Shown here: positions 10,495 through 23,270 of the stretch, in pieces
Position numbering within the stretch: position 1 is the stretch's first letter
Layout: each line of letters starts with the position of its first letter
Source: Chionoecetes opilio
Lineage: Eukaryota; Arthropoda; Malacostraca; Decapoda; Majidae
Reading direction: 5' to 3'
DNA: 64,000 nucleotides
Assembly: GCA_016584305.1 (NCBI GenBank)
Contig: JACEEZ010019117.1
Span: 879,109-943,108 of the forward strand
Notes under the pieces: generated by a model
What the model saw: the letters and a program-made list of their open reading frames with translations, nothing else
Told to the model about the DNA's origin: nothing
Database searches by the model: none
Program-made: the position numbers and the translations under genes

Positions 10495-11225
10495 GATACA
10501 CCATAAGCAATGTATCGCTGAAAAGATCAGAAGGTGAAAAAGATCTTGGAGTGAGGGTGAACCCAGAACTTCGACCTAGGAAACAATGTATTGAGGCCAA
10601 AAATAGAGCTAATAGAGTATTAGGATTCATTACCAGAAGTGTTAAAAGTAGAAGTGCGGAAGTTATTCTATAGCTTTATCTGGCTCTAGTCAGGCCTCAC
10701 CTAGACTATGCGGTTCAGTTTTGGTCTCCATATTACAGGATGGATATAGCCTTGTTAGAAACAGTGCAGAGAAGGATTACCAAAATTATACAAAGGATGC
10801 TTAACTTTAGTTATGAGAAGAGATTCAAGTTATTAAAATTACACTCACTCGAGAGACGCAGAGTAAAGGGCGATCTGATAGATGTTTTTAAGTGGATAAA
10901 GGGATTTAATAAAGGAGAGGTAGGAACAGTTCTTACGGCTTTTAACCAGGGTAGAACAAGAAGTAACGGATTCAAGCTGGAAAAGCGTAGATTTAGAAAG
11001 GAAATAGGGAAAAACTGGTTCACAAATAGGGTGGTGAATGAATGGAATGGTCTCAGTAGACAGGTAGTTAGTGCTGAGTCATTAGGGAGCTTTAAAGAGG
11101 GGCTGGATAGGTTCATGGATGGGGATGAAAGGTGGATGTAGGTAGTGTTAGGTGACAGGAACTACCACGTGTAGGCCTCGCGGCCTCTTGTAGCTTCCTT
11201 ATTTTCTTATGTTTCTTATGTATGT
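10495..11225 (+). pseudogene. CR1-type LINE, 3' end of ORF2 with one nonsense codon
   Basis: The frame reads EGEKDLGVRV, then after a single in-frame TAG at 10,671-10,673 LALVRPHLDYAVQFWSPYY, LERRRVKGDLIDVFKWI and a TNRVVNEWN tail, ending at 11,139-11,141. This is the classical C-terminal region of CR1-like LINEs. A short 3' UTR with a GGCCTCGCGGCC stem-loop follows, then a terminal TTTCTTATG direct repeat, as expected for CR1, which ends in 8-9-bp tandem repeats and not poly(A). The element is 5'-truncated. Apart from the one stop the frame is intact over about 215 codons. Confidence 0.82.
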
Positions 11226-11254
11226 TTTCTTGTTCGTATCCTAACTTAGTTCTG

Positions 11255-11485
11255 GATGGGTGTGGGGTGATGAGTAATGGGTGAGTGAATGGGTGTGGGG
11301 TGATGGGTAATGGGTGAGTGAATGGGTGAGTGAATGGGTGGGGGGTGATGGGTAATGGGTGAGTGAATGGGTGGGGAGTGATGGGTGAGTGAATGGGTGT
11401 GGGGTGATGGGTAATGGGTGAGTGAATGGGTGGGGAGTGATGGGTGAGTGAATGGGTGTGGGGTGAAGGGTAATGGGTGAGTGGA
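11255..11485 (+). repeat. G-rich minisatellite, second array
   Basis: Units of the type GGGTAATGGGTGAGTGAAT alternate with GGGTGTGGGGTGAT. The array is homologous to the one at 9907-10,122 but with an added GTGAGTGAAT segment, the same composition seen in reverse orientation at 31.6 and 32.2 kb. Confidence 0.88.
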
Positions 11486-12444
11486 GGAATTCCCTTCCTT
11501 CTTTCTTTCCTCGTCAGTTCCTCTTCTGACTCTCTTCCTCCCTCCTTTTCTTCCTTACTCCTTATTCCTCCTTTCCTTCTCTCATACCTCCTTCTTCCCT
11601 CTCGCCCACCTTCCATTATCACCCCATCATCACCAAAAGGAAGGATATAAAGGAATGGTGCCTCGATGCCTCGATAAAATACTTTGCGTGGAATTTTAGA
11701 CTTCAATGATGTGTTTGTTCTAAAGAAATGACTGAGCGAGAAATAACTGATTATAATGGTGATGAGATGAATTTTGCGACCGTGCAGTGCGGCAGCAGTC
11801 AGCATGAGTTTGTAGAGGCGGTGAGGCATCAGTTTCCAGATACTATAATATCATACCTACTACATACTACTCTTATTTCAAATAGCCTTATTACTTTCTT
11901 CTCATCGTGACTACCAATTAACATACTTTCTACCTGTTCCACACCACTTATGATCGTCGATCTTGCTACATATGTGGTGGTGAACAAGTACGTCAGTGAG
12001 ACACCAAAGATTATAGAAAGATAAAGAAAGTTATCAGTTGCCAGTTGCTGAGATAGATGCGAGGCAACTCTAGTTAATGACTCTAGCCCAGTTCCCCAGT
12101 CTGGAGTTTGCTGTTGTCAAGGTAGGAAGGTGTGTCCTTGTGTTATACAAAAGTTGAATTTAGTGTTAATAAGCCAAAAGTTATGTAGGTGAAACTGAAA
12201 AAAAGTGCGAAGAAGAGAACGATACCAATGATGAGGCGAAATAACTGGTCTATGGCCGCTACAGGCTCAGTAAGGCTTAGGAAACCAATAGTACTTATAT
12301 ATTTGTATAGTCACGGTGAGAGAGACAGCGCGTAGCAATCGGCAGTTTACAGTTAATTACCCATAATGGCTTTACATACTCCTAAACATTTCTCCGTGAA
12401 GCAAGTTACTAAGCAATGTTTGGTGCAGCTACCGTGGTGGCTTA
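11486..12444. other. Unassigned sequence upstream of the GST gene
   Basis: A pyrimidine-rich tract occupies 11,490-11,620. I recognise no coding exon. A TATA-like TTATATA at about 12,295-12,301 could belong to a GST promoter with a 5' UTR intron, but this is only a possibility. Confidence 0.3.
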
Positions 12445-12512
12445 GAACATAAGAACATAAGAAAATAAGGAAGCTACAAGAGGCCGCGAGGCCTACACGT
12501 GGTAGTTCCTGT
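12445..12512 (-). repeat. CR1-type LINE 3' terminus, antisense
   Basis: The sequence is the reverse complement of the terminal ~68 bases of the LINE ending at 11,225: the AACATAAG direct repeats, AAGGAAGCTACAAGAGGCC, and the GGCCGCGAGGCC hairpin. It is extremely 5'-truncated, only the 3' end being present. Confidence 0.85.
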
Positions 12513-12557
12513 AAGTATATTAAGGCTTTGAGTATGATGATTAGCGAGCATCACCTG

Positions 12558-12876
12558 CAGTGGCGCACCCAGATATCTATCAATGGGGGGGTCACAGCTG
12601 GCACCCCCCACCACCACCACCATCTCTACTCAGTGGCGTACGTAGCTAGGTATCTATCAATGGGGGGGTACAGCTGAGTATGGGGGGGCACTAGGCAAGC
12701 GGCGCTCAGGGTCATTCTGATGCCACATGGAAGGGTTTGAGGGCATATTCTAAGATTAGATCAGAGGTGGGTATAAAAACATTATATAGAATACGGCAGC
12801 CATGGTGAGTGGGGGGGCACAGGATTGTCATGGGCGGGTACGTGCCCCCATTTGCAACCCCCTAGCTACGCCACTG
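12558..12876. mobile_element. hAT-type MITE with 8-bp target duplication
   Basis: The element is 319 bp, begins CAGTGGCGCACCCAG and ends CTAGCTACGCCACTG. It is flanked on both sides by the same 8 bases, ATCACCTG (12,550-12,557 and 12,877-12,884). CAGTGGCG termini and 8-bp duplications are typical of hAT elements. A second copy of the terminus (CAGTGGCGTACGTAGCTAGG) lies inside at 12,631, followed by a repeat of the TATCTATCAATGGGGGGG segment, so the left end is internally duplicated. No coding sequence. Confidence 0.85.
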
Positions 12877-12904
12877 ATCACCTGCTCCCCGCCAGCGTAC
12901 AATT

Positions 12905-13015
12905 AAAGTTTTACTAACTACTACTACTATTATTACTATTATTATCTACTACTACTACTACCAACTACTTACTACTACTTATCAACTAGTACTTCTACAC
13001 ACGACTACTAATTAC
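12905..13015 (+). repeat. ACT/ATT trinucleotide-rich tract
   Basis: Imperfect ACT and ATT triplets fill this stretch immediately upstream of the GST start codon. It may be intronic or 5' UTR sequence. CTTATTCCCAG at 13,024-13,034 could be a splice acceptor for the first coding exon. Confidence 0.7.
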
Positions 13016-13043
13016 TACAACAACTTATTCCCAGTGAGTCGCC

Positions 13044-13346
13044 ATGGCCCCCACCCTGTACTCGTTCCTGATGTCGCCGTACTCCCGCTCCGTGCTGGTG
13101 ACGGCCCAGGCCCTGGACCTGGAGCTGGACGTGAGGACCATTAACCTGAAGCAGCAGGAGCAGCTGAAGCCTGAGTATGTAGCCATCAACCCGCAGCACA
13201 CCGTCCCTACCCTGGTGGACGGTGATCTGGTGCTGACGGAAAGGTGAATTTGTACTACACGAAGGTTTATGCCTGTATTATGTTGTGATCAGGGAATATT
13301 AATTTAGTAATTTGAAGGGAGGTAATATCTGTGTATACTATGTGAC

Positions 13347-13377
<31 letters not shown>

Positions 13378-14110
13378 CTCTCAGTGGATTTGAGCCTCGA
13401 TTTGACCCTTTTTCGCCTCCTAATCTAACCCCCTCTGCCTCCTCCCTTACAGCCGCGCCATCGTCACCTACCTGGCCTCGCGCTACGGCCGGGACGACGC
13501 CCTGTACCCCAAGGACGTGGTCACGCGGGCCAAGGTGGACGGCCTCCTCTACTTCGACTGTGCCACACTCTGCATCCGATGGCGCGCCGTTGTTGTAAGT
13601 ACACACACACACACACACACACACATACACACATACACATTTCACATAATCCTTGTTGGTGACGAAGCTGGCGTGCCTCTAAAGTAGCTCTTTAGTTGAG
13701 GTAGGAGTCTTAATTTATCATGTGTTATCTTAATTGCTGTCTACATGTGTGTATTCTGATGAAGTCAAGTTCTACCCTCGCAGCATCCCGTCATGAAGGC
13801 CGGGGTGTCCAAACCCAGCGAGGAGTCCTTGGAGAACCTTGCCGAGGCCCTCACGTGGCTGGACGACAAGCTGCAGCAACAGCCCGGGCGCTACCTGGCC
13901 GGCACCGTGCAGCCCACCGTGGCGGACATCTGCCTGGCCACCTGGGCCTGCACCTACGAGGCCGCGGGCTTCTCCCTGGCCCAGCACCCCCGCCTGGCCG
14001 CCTGGCTGGCCCGCTGTAGGGACAACATCAAGGGCTTCAAAGAGGTGAGCGACGTAGGCGCCGCGCAGTACGGAGAAATGTTCAAAGCCATACTGAAGTC
14101 TAGGAGTTAA
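13044..14110 (+). CDS. Glutathione S-transferase, Delta/Theta type, three coding exons
   Basis: Coding exons are 13,044-13,243, 13,453-13,594 and 13,784-14,110, joining to 222 codons plus TAA. Introns begin GTGAAT and GTAAGT and end in TTACAG and CGCAG. The exon 1-2 junction splits a serine codon and restores the TESRAI motif. The N-terminal thioredoxin-fold domain carries SPYSR at 11-15, with Ser11 the probable catalytic residue, NPQHTVP at 49-55 with the cis-proline, and Glu66-Ser67 for the glutathione gamma-glutamyl group. The all-helical C-terminal domain follows, with VADICLATW. The enzyme conjugates glutathione to electrophiles in the cytosol. Length and motifs suit arthropod Delta-class enzymes. 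The exons are far more GC-rich than the surroundings. Intron 1 contains (CT)n and intron 2 (AC)n. Confidence 0.93.
13341..13382 (+). repeat. (CT)n microsatellite in GST intron 1
   Basis: A near-perfect CT run lies between the first two coding exons, upstream of the acceptor. Confidence 0.9.
13599..13626 (+). repeat. (AC)n microsatellite in GST intron 2
   Basis: The AC run starts directly at the GTAAGT donor of exon 2, so length changes occur only a few bases from a splice site. Confidence 0.9.
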
Positions 14111-14379
14111 TGTGTTTTGTGGAGGATGTGGAATGAATGAATGTTCAAGCATAGGCGTGTTAGGCTTGCGTGCCCATGTTACAGTCGTTATGCTGTGAGG
14201 TTATTGACACCCATGCACCCCAGACCTCAGTGTTCTTGTACTTGTAACATTACTGTTCATATGATTACTGTTATCATTATTATTTTTTCTCGGTCATGAA
14301 ACAGACATGCGCTGTATAGAAGTGAAGAACATGTTTTTAGCAAGCAAAGGTTGTTTAATTTACCAAGTTAATTTTGGCT

Positions 14380-14380
<1 letters not shown>
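14111..14380 (+). other. GST 3' flank
   Basis: This is the expected 3' UTR region. I do not see a canonical AATAAA signal close to the stop codon. No other gene is visible. Confidence 0.4.
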
Positions 14381-14449
<69 letters not shown>

Positions 14450-14450
14450 T

Positions 14451-14482
<32 letters not shown>

Positions 14483-14486
14483 TATG
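14381..14486 (+). repeat. (AC)n followed by (AT)n microsatellite
   Basis: About 33 AC units pass directly into AT units. The palindromic Tc1-like element begins at its right edge, with TACAGT at 14,487. Confidence 0.95.
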
Positions 14487-14852
14487 TACAGTTAGCGCCA
14501 CTCGACTAGAACTTTAGGTGACGTGAGCGTCATATTTCAAAAACTGGTAACCTCCCTTTTTCAGTCTGTAAATGGGCCCGGGAGAAAATGACTACATGGC
14601 AACTTAGGGTAGCCCCTCACTCATCTCCACGGATAGATTTGAATTATTTAAAGGGTCCAGTGTTTGACAAAATATTGTTAGAAGGAGGATTATCTCACCG
14701 ACCGCTCATTGTTTTGGCATATAAAACGGTTGTGTTCGTTCTACACTTTGTATTCTAATGCGCGATGCCTGGGAAATATACAAGCCATGATGACATAGTA
14801 CGAGTAATAGAGTTTCATAAGAATGATGAAACAAATCGAGAAATAAGCCGTA

Positions 14853-16961
14853 TAGTACTGCAGATAGGTGAAAGTATTGTGGGTTTGATGAAACAAGCAT
14901 GGAATTTGGTCCGCAGGTAGACTATGCCTCAGTGGTGATTTTTAGATTTAGGGCCATCTCAGATTCGACCTGTGACAAAAATGGCGGCCATTTTCAAGAT
15001 GGCCGCCATCGCTTATTTGAAATTCTTTGATATTGTAGGTTAAATCAATTCTAGGGGTGGGAATGTTTTTCCTTTGTATTATAAATCATACATCAGTAAT
15101 TTTACTGTCCACATAACAGTTGAAATGGCAAATAATTACTAGTTTGAGCTAAAAAATATGAATTATCATTTTTACGTCATGTTACGATTTTGAAATCAGG
15201 ACCACTTCGTTAAGTGCGTCAAGCTACCCAGAATTATTTCTTCTGTTTTTGTAGGTAGCAGAGGTACACACAATAGCTTATTATAGTCTAATTGCAAGTC
15301 AATAGGATGGAAATTGTGTCCAAACAGTAATGAACTGTTCTCTGTGAGCCGCGTCACTCAGAGCACTGTCCACCGCACTGACAAAGAGCTGTACACTGAA
15401 GAGCCGCCTTCTGGCATTTGCAGCGTCCTCTGCAGCCGTTCTTGCAGCCACATCGCAAGAGTTCCCTGAAAGCTTCTGATGCTTCTGGTAGGGTCGTCCA
15501 GGTTATACTCCATCCACCACCAGGCTTCTTGTTCCAGCCCCATTCACTTGGTGACGGAAGCTCTGGAGCAGGGGTCATCATTTGGGCCCAACAGTGACCA
15601 GCCTGGTAGACAGCTCTCTTAGTGTGTTGGATGAGTGCAGCCTGTGTAGGAGGCAGACCATCAATAGCTCTGCCATTCTTGCTGAACAGCTGTTTCCTTG
15701 CCTGGTTCACACCCTCCTCTGTGCTGGTGCGATCGTACAGCAGGACCACAAATCGCTCCAGTGGTTGCATCCACCCGTCAATGGCACGTGGGTCTGGCAT
15801 GGCACCCAAGGCGCAGAATGCTGGTGTGACTGTCTCCATAGGTGGTCCAGGTGTCCCATGCAGTCTTCTTGCCCCTGCCGCCAAAACAGGACACCGTGTC
15901 ACATCCAGTGAAGGCGTGGAACATCGGCAAGGCCACACATCGGTCAGGACCAAGAGCTTTGGCGATCTCATGAGCAGCGATGAACCTGAAGCTCTTCCCA
16001 GCTCCAAAGGCAATCCACAGTTCAGAGATGTTAAGGCGATTGGCTGATGCTATGGCCAGGACTACCACGTCTGTATCAACTGTGCGTATTGACACTTTGC
16101 TGTACCCCTGTTGTACGGCATCCTGTAGGTGCAGGAGGATACGAGTGTCAGCTTCCTCATGCGTGCATGGCGCTAGAGCTGACACGTCCTGGCGATTGGA
16201 GCAAAGAACGCCAGTGCCTTGTGTGGTGATGAGATGTTTGTTGGTGTCAAATGTCTGCCACGTTAGAAGCCAGGAAGGAGAACAGGTCCGTCTTGTTGTC
16301 GTTGATGCGGAGAAACTCTTGCCAGTTTCCAGGAACTGCACTTGATGGCTCGACTCGTCTCCTAACTCCCTTTCCTCTCTTTGCTGCGAGTGTCCGCCTT
16401 CAAGCTGTCTGCCATGTACAGATCCCAGACAATGTCTAGTCTGTCTACATACTGAAGCTGGGATGTGACATACGGCACGAAGTCAAAATATGTGAAAGTG
16501 ATTAAATTAGCTGGAGTCTATATTAAATGAACATCACAGTCTAACAAAAACCTGCATGCCTGAATCCAAGGTCATAATTCACAAGCCATCAAGTGAGCCT
16601 TCTGGCTCCAAATAATATTAAAAATGTATTTTATTCTAATTATCTTGTGACTAATACCACATCTATTGTACCCAAAACAATTACATATGCCACTAGAGTA
16701 GAAAAAACTAGAGAGAAAAAAAAAGTAGAGGAAAAACATAAAAGAGTGCACAGAGCACCATTGCTATGGCGGATGCAACATTCGAAAAAATATTTTGGCA
16801 GCCATTTTTTAAAATGGCAGGCACTCCGCTCATGGAATGAATCTGGAATGGCCCTATAGCCAAATATCTTCCCAAGCACCTTTTTTAATTGTCTGCCAAA
16901 TTTCATGCTTGTTTCACCAAACCCACAATTCTTCCAAATATTTCACCTATCTGCAGTACTA
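14853..16961 (-). mobile_element. XPG-like-nuclease TIR transposon, left-arm copy
   Basis: The element has termini TAGTACTGCAGATAGGTGAA in inverted orientation and is flanked by GTA on both sides (14,850-14,852 and 16,962-16,964). Terminal repeats can be followed imperfectly for about 150 bp, including AAATGGCGGCCATTTT-like palindromes. It sits inside the Tc1-like transposase gene; removing the element and one GTA leaves that gene in frame, which confirms the boundaries. The coding strand is minus. Confidence 0.85.
15354..16489 (-). pseudogene. XPG/PIN-nuclease-like transposon protein, left-arm copy (frameshifted)
   Basis: This is the mirror image of 17,745-18,880 and has the same reading-frame breaks. 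The two main frames are 16,341-15,778 (187 codons) and 16,013-15,354 (219 codons), and their translations are identical to the right-arm ones. See the right-arm entry for domains. Because the frameshift is shared, the gene was already broken when the palindrome formed, or the arms have since been homogenised. Confidence 0.8.
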
Positions 16962-17105
16962 GTATAACTGGTGTCAACGAAAAGACAGTGAGTGTGTTGG
17001 TGAAGAAATGGCGCGGTGAGGGATGCCAGGATATCCCTCACCACAAACATGGGGGTGGACCAGCCAAAAAAGTTTCTAACAATACTTTACATATCAAAAG
17101 ACAGT

Positions 17106-17125
17106 AAACTGAGGATTTATATACA
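17106..17125. other. Palindrome centre (20-base spacer)
   Basis: The flanks ...AAAAGACAGT and ACTGTCTTTT... are perfectly inverted around a 20-base unpaired spacer. One 3-base indel lies about 10 bases outside it. As single strand this would fold into a 2.6-kb hairpin. Confidence 0.9.
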
Positions 17126-17272
17126 ACTGTCTTTTGATAATATGTAAAGTATTGTTAGAAACTTTTTTGGCTGGTACACCCCCATGTTTGTGGTGAGGGA
17201 TATCCTGGCATCCCTCACCGCGCCATTTCTTCACCAACACACTCACTGTCTTTTCGTTGACACCAGTTATAC

Positions 17273-19381
17273 TAGTACTGCAGATAGGTGAAATATTTGG
17301 AAGAATTGTGGGTTTGGTGAAACAAGCATGAAATTTGGCAGACAATTAAAAAAGGTGCTTGGGAAGATATTTGGCTATAGGGCCATTCCAGATTCATTCC
17401 ATGAGCGGAGTGCCTGCCATTTTAAAAAATGGCTGCCAAAATATTTTTTCGAATGTTGCATCCGCCATAGCAATGGTGCTCTGTGCACTCTTTTATGTTT
17501 TTCCTCTACTTTTTTTTTCTCTCTAGTTTTTTCTACTCTAGTGGCATATGTAATTGTTTTGGGTACAATAGATGTGGTATTAGTCACAAGATAATTAGAA
17601 TAAAATACATTTTTAATATTATTTGGAGCCAGAAGGCTCACTTGATGGCTTGTGAATTATGACCTTGGATTCAGGCATGCAGGTTTTTGTTAGACTGTGA
17701 TGTTCATTTAATATAGACTCCAGCTAATTTAATCACTTTCACATATTTTGACTTCGTGCCGTATGTCACATCCCAGCTTCAGTATGTAGACAGACTAGAC
17801 ATTGTCTGGGATCTGTACATGGCAGACAGCTTGAAGGCGGACACTCGCAGCAAAGAGAGGAAAGGGAGTTAGGAGACGAGTCGAGCCATCAAGTGCAGTT
17901 CCTGGAAACTGGCAAGAGTTTCTCCGCATCAACGACAACAAGACGGACCTGTTCTCCTTCCTGGCTTCTAACGTGGCAGACATTTGACACCAACAAACAT
18001 CTCATCACCACACAAGGCACTGGCGTTCTTTGCTCCAATCGCCAGGACGTGTCAGCTCTAGCGCCATGCACGCATGAGGAAGCTGACACTCGTATCCTCC
18101 TGCACCTACAGGATGCCGTACAACAGGGGTACAGCAAAGTGTCAATACGCACAGTTGATACAGACGTGGTAGTCCTGGCCATAGCATCAGCCAATCGCCT
18201 TAACATCTCTGAACTGTGGATTGCCTTTGGAGCTGGGAAGAGCTTCAGGTTCATCGCTGCTCATGAGATCGCCAAAGCTCTTGGTCCTGACCGATGTGTG
18301 GCCTTGCCGATGTTCCACGCCTTCACTGGATGTGACACGGTGTCCTGTTTTGGCGGCAGGGGCAAGAAGACTGCATGGGACACCTGGACCACCTATGGAG
18401 ACAGTCACACCAGCATTCTGCGCCTTGGGTGCCATGCCAGACCCACGTGCCATTGACGGGTGGATGCAACCACTGGAGCGATTTGTGGTCCTGCTGTACG
18501 ATCGCACCAGCACAGAGGAGGGTGTGAACCAGGCAAGGAAACAGCTGTTCAGCAAGAATGGCAGAGCTATTGATGGTCTGCCTCCTACACAGGCTGCACT
18601 CATCCAACACACTAAGAGAGCTGTCTACCAGGCTGGTCACTGTTGGGCCCAAATGATGACCCCTGCTCCAGAGCTTCCGTCACCAAGTGAATGGGGCTGG
18701 AACAAGAAGCCTGGTGGTGGATGGAGTATAACCTGGACGACCCTACCAGAAGCATCAGAAGCTTTCAGGGAACTCTTGCGATGTGGCTGCAAGAACGGCT
18801 GCAGAGGACGCTGCAAATGCCAGAAGGCGGCTCTTCAGTGTACAGCTCTTTGTCAGTGCGGTGGACAGTGCTCTGAGTGACGCGGCTCACAGAGAACAGT
18901 TCATTACTGTTTGGACACAATTTCCATCCTATTGACTTGCAATTAGACTATAATAAGCTATTGTGTGTACCTCTGCTACCTACAAAAACAGAAGAAATAA
19001 TTCTGGGTAGCTTGACGCACTTAACGAAGTGGTCCTGATTTCAAAATCGTAACATGACGTAAAAATGATAATTCATATTTTTTAGCTCAAACTAGTAATT
19101 ATTTGCCATTTCAACTGTTATGTGGACAGTAAAATTACTGATGTATGATTTATAATACAAAGGAAAAACATTCCCACCCCTAGAATTGATTTAACCTACA
19201 ATATCAAAGAATTTCAAATAAGCGATGGCGGCCATCTTGAAAATGGCCGCCATTTTTGTCACAGGTCGAATCTGAGATGGCCCTAAATCTAAAAATCACC
19301 ACTGAGGCATAGTCTACCTGCGGACCAAATTCCATGCTTGTTTCATCAAACCCACAATACTTTCACCTATCTGCAGTACTA
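17273..19381 (+). mobile_element. XPG-like-nuclease TIR transposon, right-arm copy
   Basis: The element starts TAGTACTGCAG and ends CTGCAGTACTA, flanked by TAC at 17,270-17,272 and 19,382-19,384 (GTA on the other strand). It is 2,109 bp long. The two ends match apart from an ~8-base indel about 20 bases in. A three-base duplication and a nuclease-like protein recall the Academ superfamily, known for 3-4-bp duplications and an XPG-type nuclease; this assignment is inference. The unrelated-length element at 60,590-63,236 has the same TAGT(A/C)C start and the same GTA duplication. Confidence 0.85.
17745..18880 (+). pseudogene. XPG/PIN-nuclease-like transposon protein, right-arm copy (frameshifted)
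   Basis: Similarity starts near 17,745 (QYVDRLDIVWDLY) and runs through several frames to a TGA at 18,878-18,880. The main frames are 17,893-18,456 and 18,221-18,880. Motifs in order: NWQEFLR, THEEADTRI (about 18,070), RTVDTDVVVLA (about 18,150), FHAFTGCDTV followed by GGRGKK (about 18,310-18,370), WAQM and WGWNKKPGG, and a tail with the pattern CGCKNGCRGRCKCQKA... CxC. The EAD / DTDV acidic residues and the GCDT-G-GK segment resemble the internal region of XPG/FEN1 nucleases. Proteins with these motifs are widespread in invertebrate genomes and usually unnamed. Frameshifts lie near 17,870-17,990 and 18,385-18,405. Function as transposase is not demonstrated. Confidence 0.8.
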
Positions 19382-19744
19382 TACGGCTTATTTCTCGATT
19401 TGTTTCATCATTCTTATGAAACTCTATTACTCGTACTATGTCATCATGGCTTGTATATTTCCCAGGCATCGCGCATTAGAATACAAAGTGTAGAACGAAC
19501 ACAACCGTTTTATATGCCAAAACAATGAGCGGTCGGTGAGATAATCCTCCTTCTAACAATATTTTGTCAAACACTGGACCCTTTAAATAATTCAAATCTA
19601 TCCGTGGAGATGAGTGAGCAGCTACACTAAGTTGCCATGTAGTCATTTTCTGCCGGGCCCCTTTACAGACTGAAAAAGGGAGGTTACCAGTTTTTGAAAT
19701 ATGACGCTCAAGTCACCGAAAGTTCTAAAGTCGAGTGGCGCTAA

Positions 19745-19747
19745 TAT

Positions 19748-19825
<78 letters not shown>

Positions 19826-20101
19826 TATATGTATATATTACATATATATATATATGTATATATTACATATATATATATATATACATATATATACATATAT
19901 ATATATATACATATACATATATATACATATACATATATATATATATACATATATATATACATATATATACATACATATATATACATATATATATTATATA
20001 CATATATATACATATATATATTATATACATATATATACATATATATATTATATACATATATATATATAAATACATATATATACATATATATATATAAATA
20101 C

Positions 20102-20140
<39 letters not shown>
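19745..20140 (+). repeat. (AT)n with ATATAC variants
   Basis: About 400 bases of alternating AT with regular ACATAT and TTATATAC interruptions that themselves recur at a higher period. It separates the palindrome from the poly(A) end of the minus-strand LINE. All open frames here are artefacts of the repeat. Confidence 0.95.
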
Positions 20141-22693
<2,553 letters not shown>

Positions 22694-22704
22694 TGCCGTG
22701 CACA

Positions 22705-23270
22705 GACATTCAGCCGGGTGTTCTGGATATTTCTTTACGCGAGTAATTCTACTCACATAGGTACTTACCGTGAATGTAGGTGAGTAATGTCCAGTATCAC
22801 ACGTTCCAATCAATCTGTTTCGTGGGGAATATTAGTGGTGTCGTGAGGATGTAGAGAGACACTTAGGGTTGAGGTAGTTCGTATAATTAAGTTTAAAACT
22901 ATACACTCGACGAAATATGTATATGAGGAATCCCTCATACATGGTCTCCGTTCTAACCTCTAGCTCAAAAACCTCTGCCGCCCTAACCTTGAGGTGGCGG
23001 CTCCTCGCCGCTGCCTGGTCGAGCAGTTGTCAAGAGTTGTTTTCTATGAGACATATACATCTGCTCCCTTACTAATTAAATAGCATGTGGCAAGTAATGT
23101 TTCTACCATAGAATAAACTGATAATATAACTACTCTATAAAAATATCTATTATGTTACCATTTATATATAAGAGATGCCAATAAGCTACATGACATTTCT
23201 CACATCTTTTAACCCTGACGGCCCGGCTACTTCATCCCGCTGACTCGGCAGCATTGGTGAGGGCGGCCCA
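22705..23270. repeat. Dispersed repeat, copy 1 (LTR candidate)
   Basis: About 560 bases recur at 42,555-43,082, starting near GGATATTTCTTT and ending near GGCAGCATTGGTGAGGGCGG. In minus orientation there is a TATATATAAATGG box in the middle and no coding sequence, which would fit an LTR. Assignment is uncertain because typical TG...CA boundaries are not obvious. Confidence 0.6.

Larger units (their letters stand above)
14487..19744. mobile_element. Palindromic Tc1/mariner-like element with nested transposons
   Basis: The left end reads TA followed by CAGTTAGCGCCACTCG; the right end is its inverted counterpart, with the last few bases missing. Just inside each end lies the start of a Tc1/mariner-type helix-turn-helix transposase (ATG at 14,765 in the left arm). 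It is interrupted after 29 codons by the nested element and resumes at 16,962, with GVNEKTVSVLVKKWRGEG, up to the palindrome centre. The catalytic DDE part of the transposase is absent from both arms. The host element therefore consists of two mirrored 5' halves and cannot encode transposase. Confidence 0.8.
14491..19744. repeat. 5.25-kb near-perfect palindrome, arms ~2.6 kb
   Basis: The two arms are inverted copies around a 20-base spacer at 17,106-17,125. In the outer ~125 bases there are about nine differences. From there to the centre I see essentially none, apart from one substitution and a 3-base indel in the last ~150 bases before the spacer. Both nested elements are exactly 2,109 bp. 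The palindrome can be natural (inverted duplication, interrupted gap repair) or an assembly or sequencing artefact. Confidence 0.9.

Noticed and set aside
13008..14152. Minus-strand and alternative-frame reading frames over the GST exons
   Set aside because: GC-rich exon sequence lacks stops in other frames; the spliced plus-strand frame alone has GST motifs and splice sites.
15582..16345. Plus-strand frames over the left palindrome arm
   Set aside because: They are antisense shadows of the minus-strand nuclease-like gene, and the same shadows appear mirrored in the right arm.
19745..20140. Open frames encoding Tyr/Ile/His-rich proteins
   Set aside because: They are translations of (AT)n with ATAC variants; the same applies at 22.45-22.69, 30.3-30.4, 31.26-31.38 and 32.9 kb.
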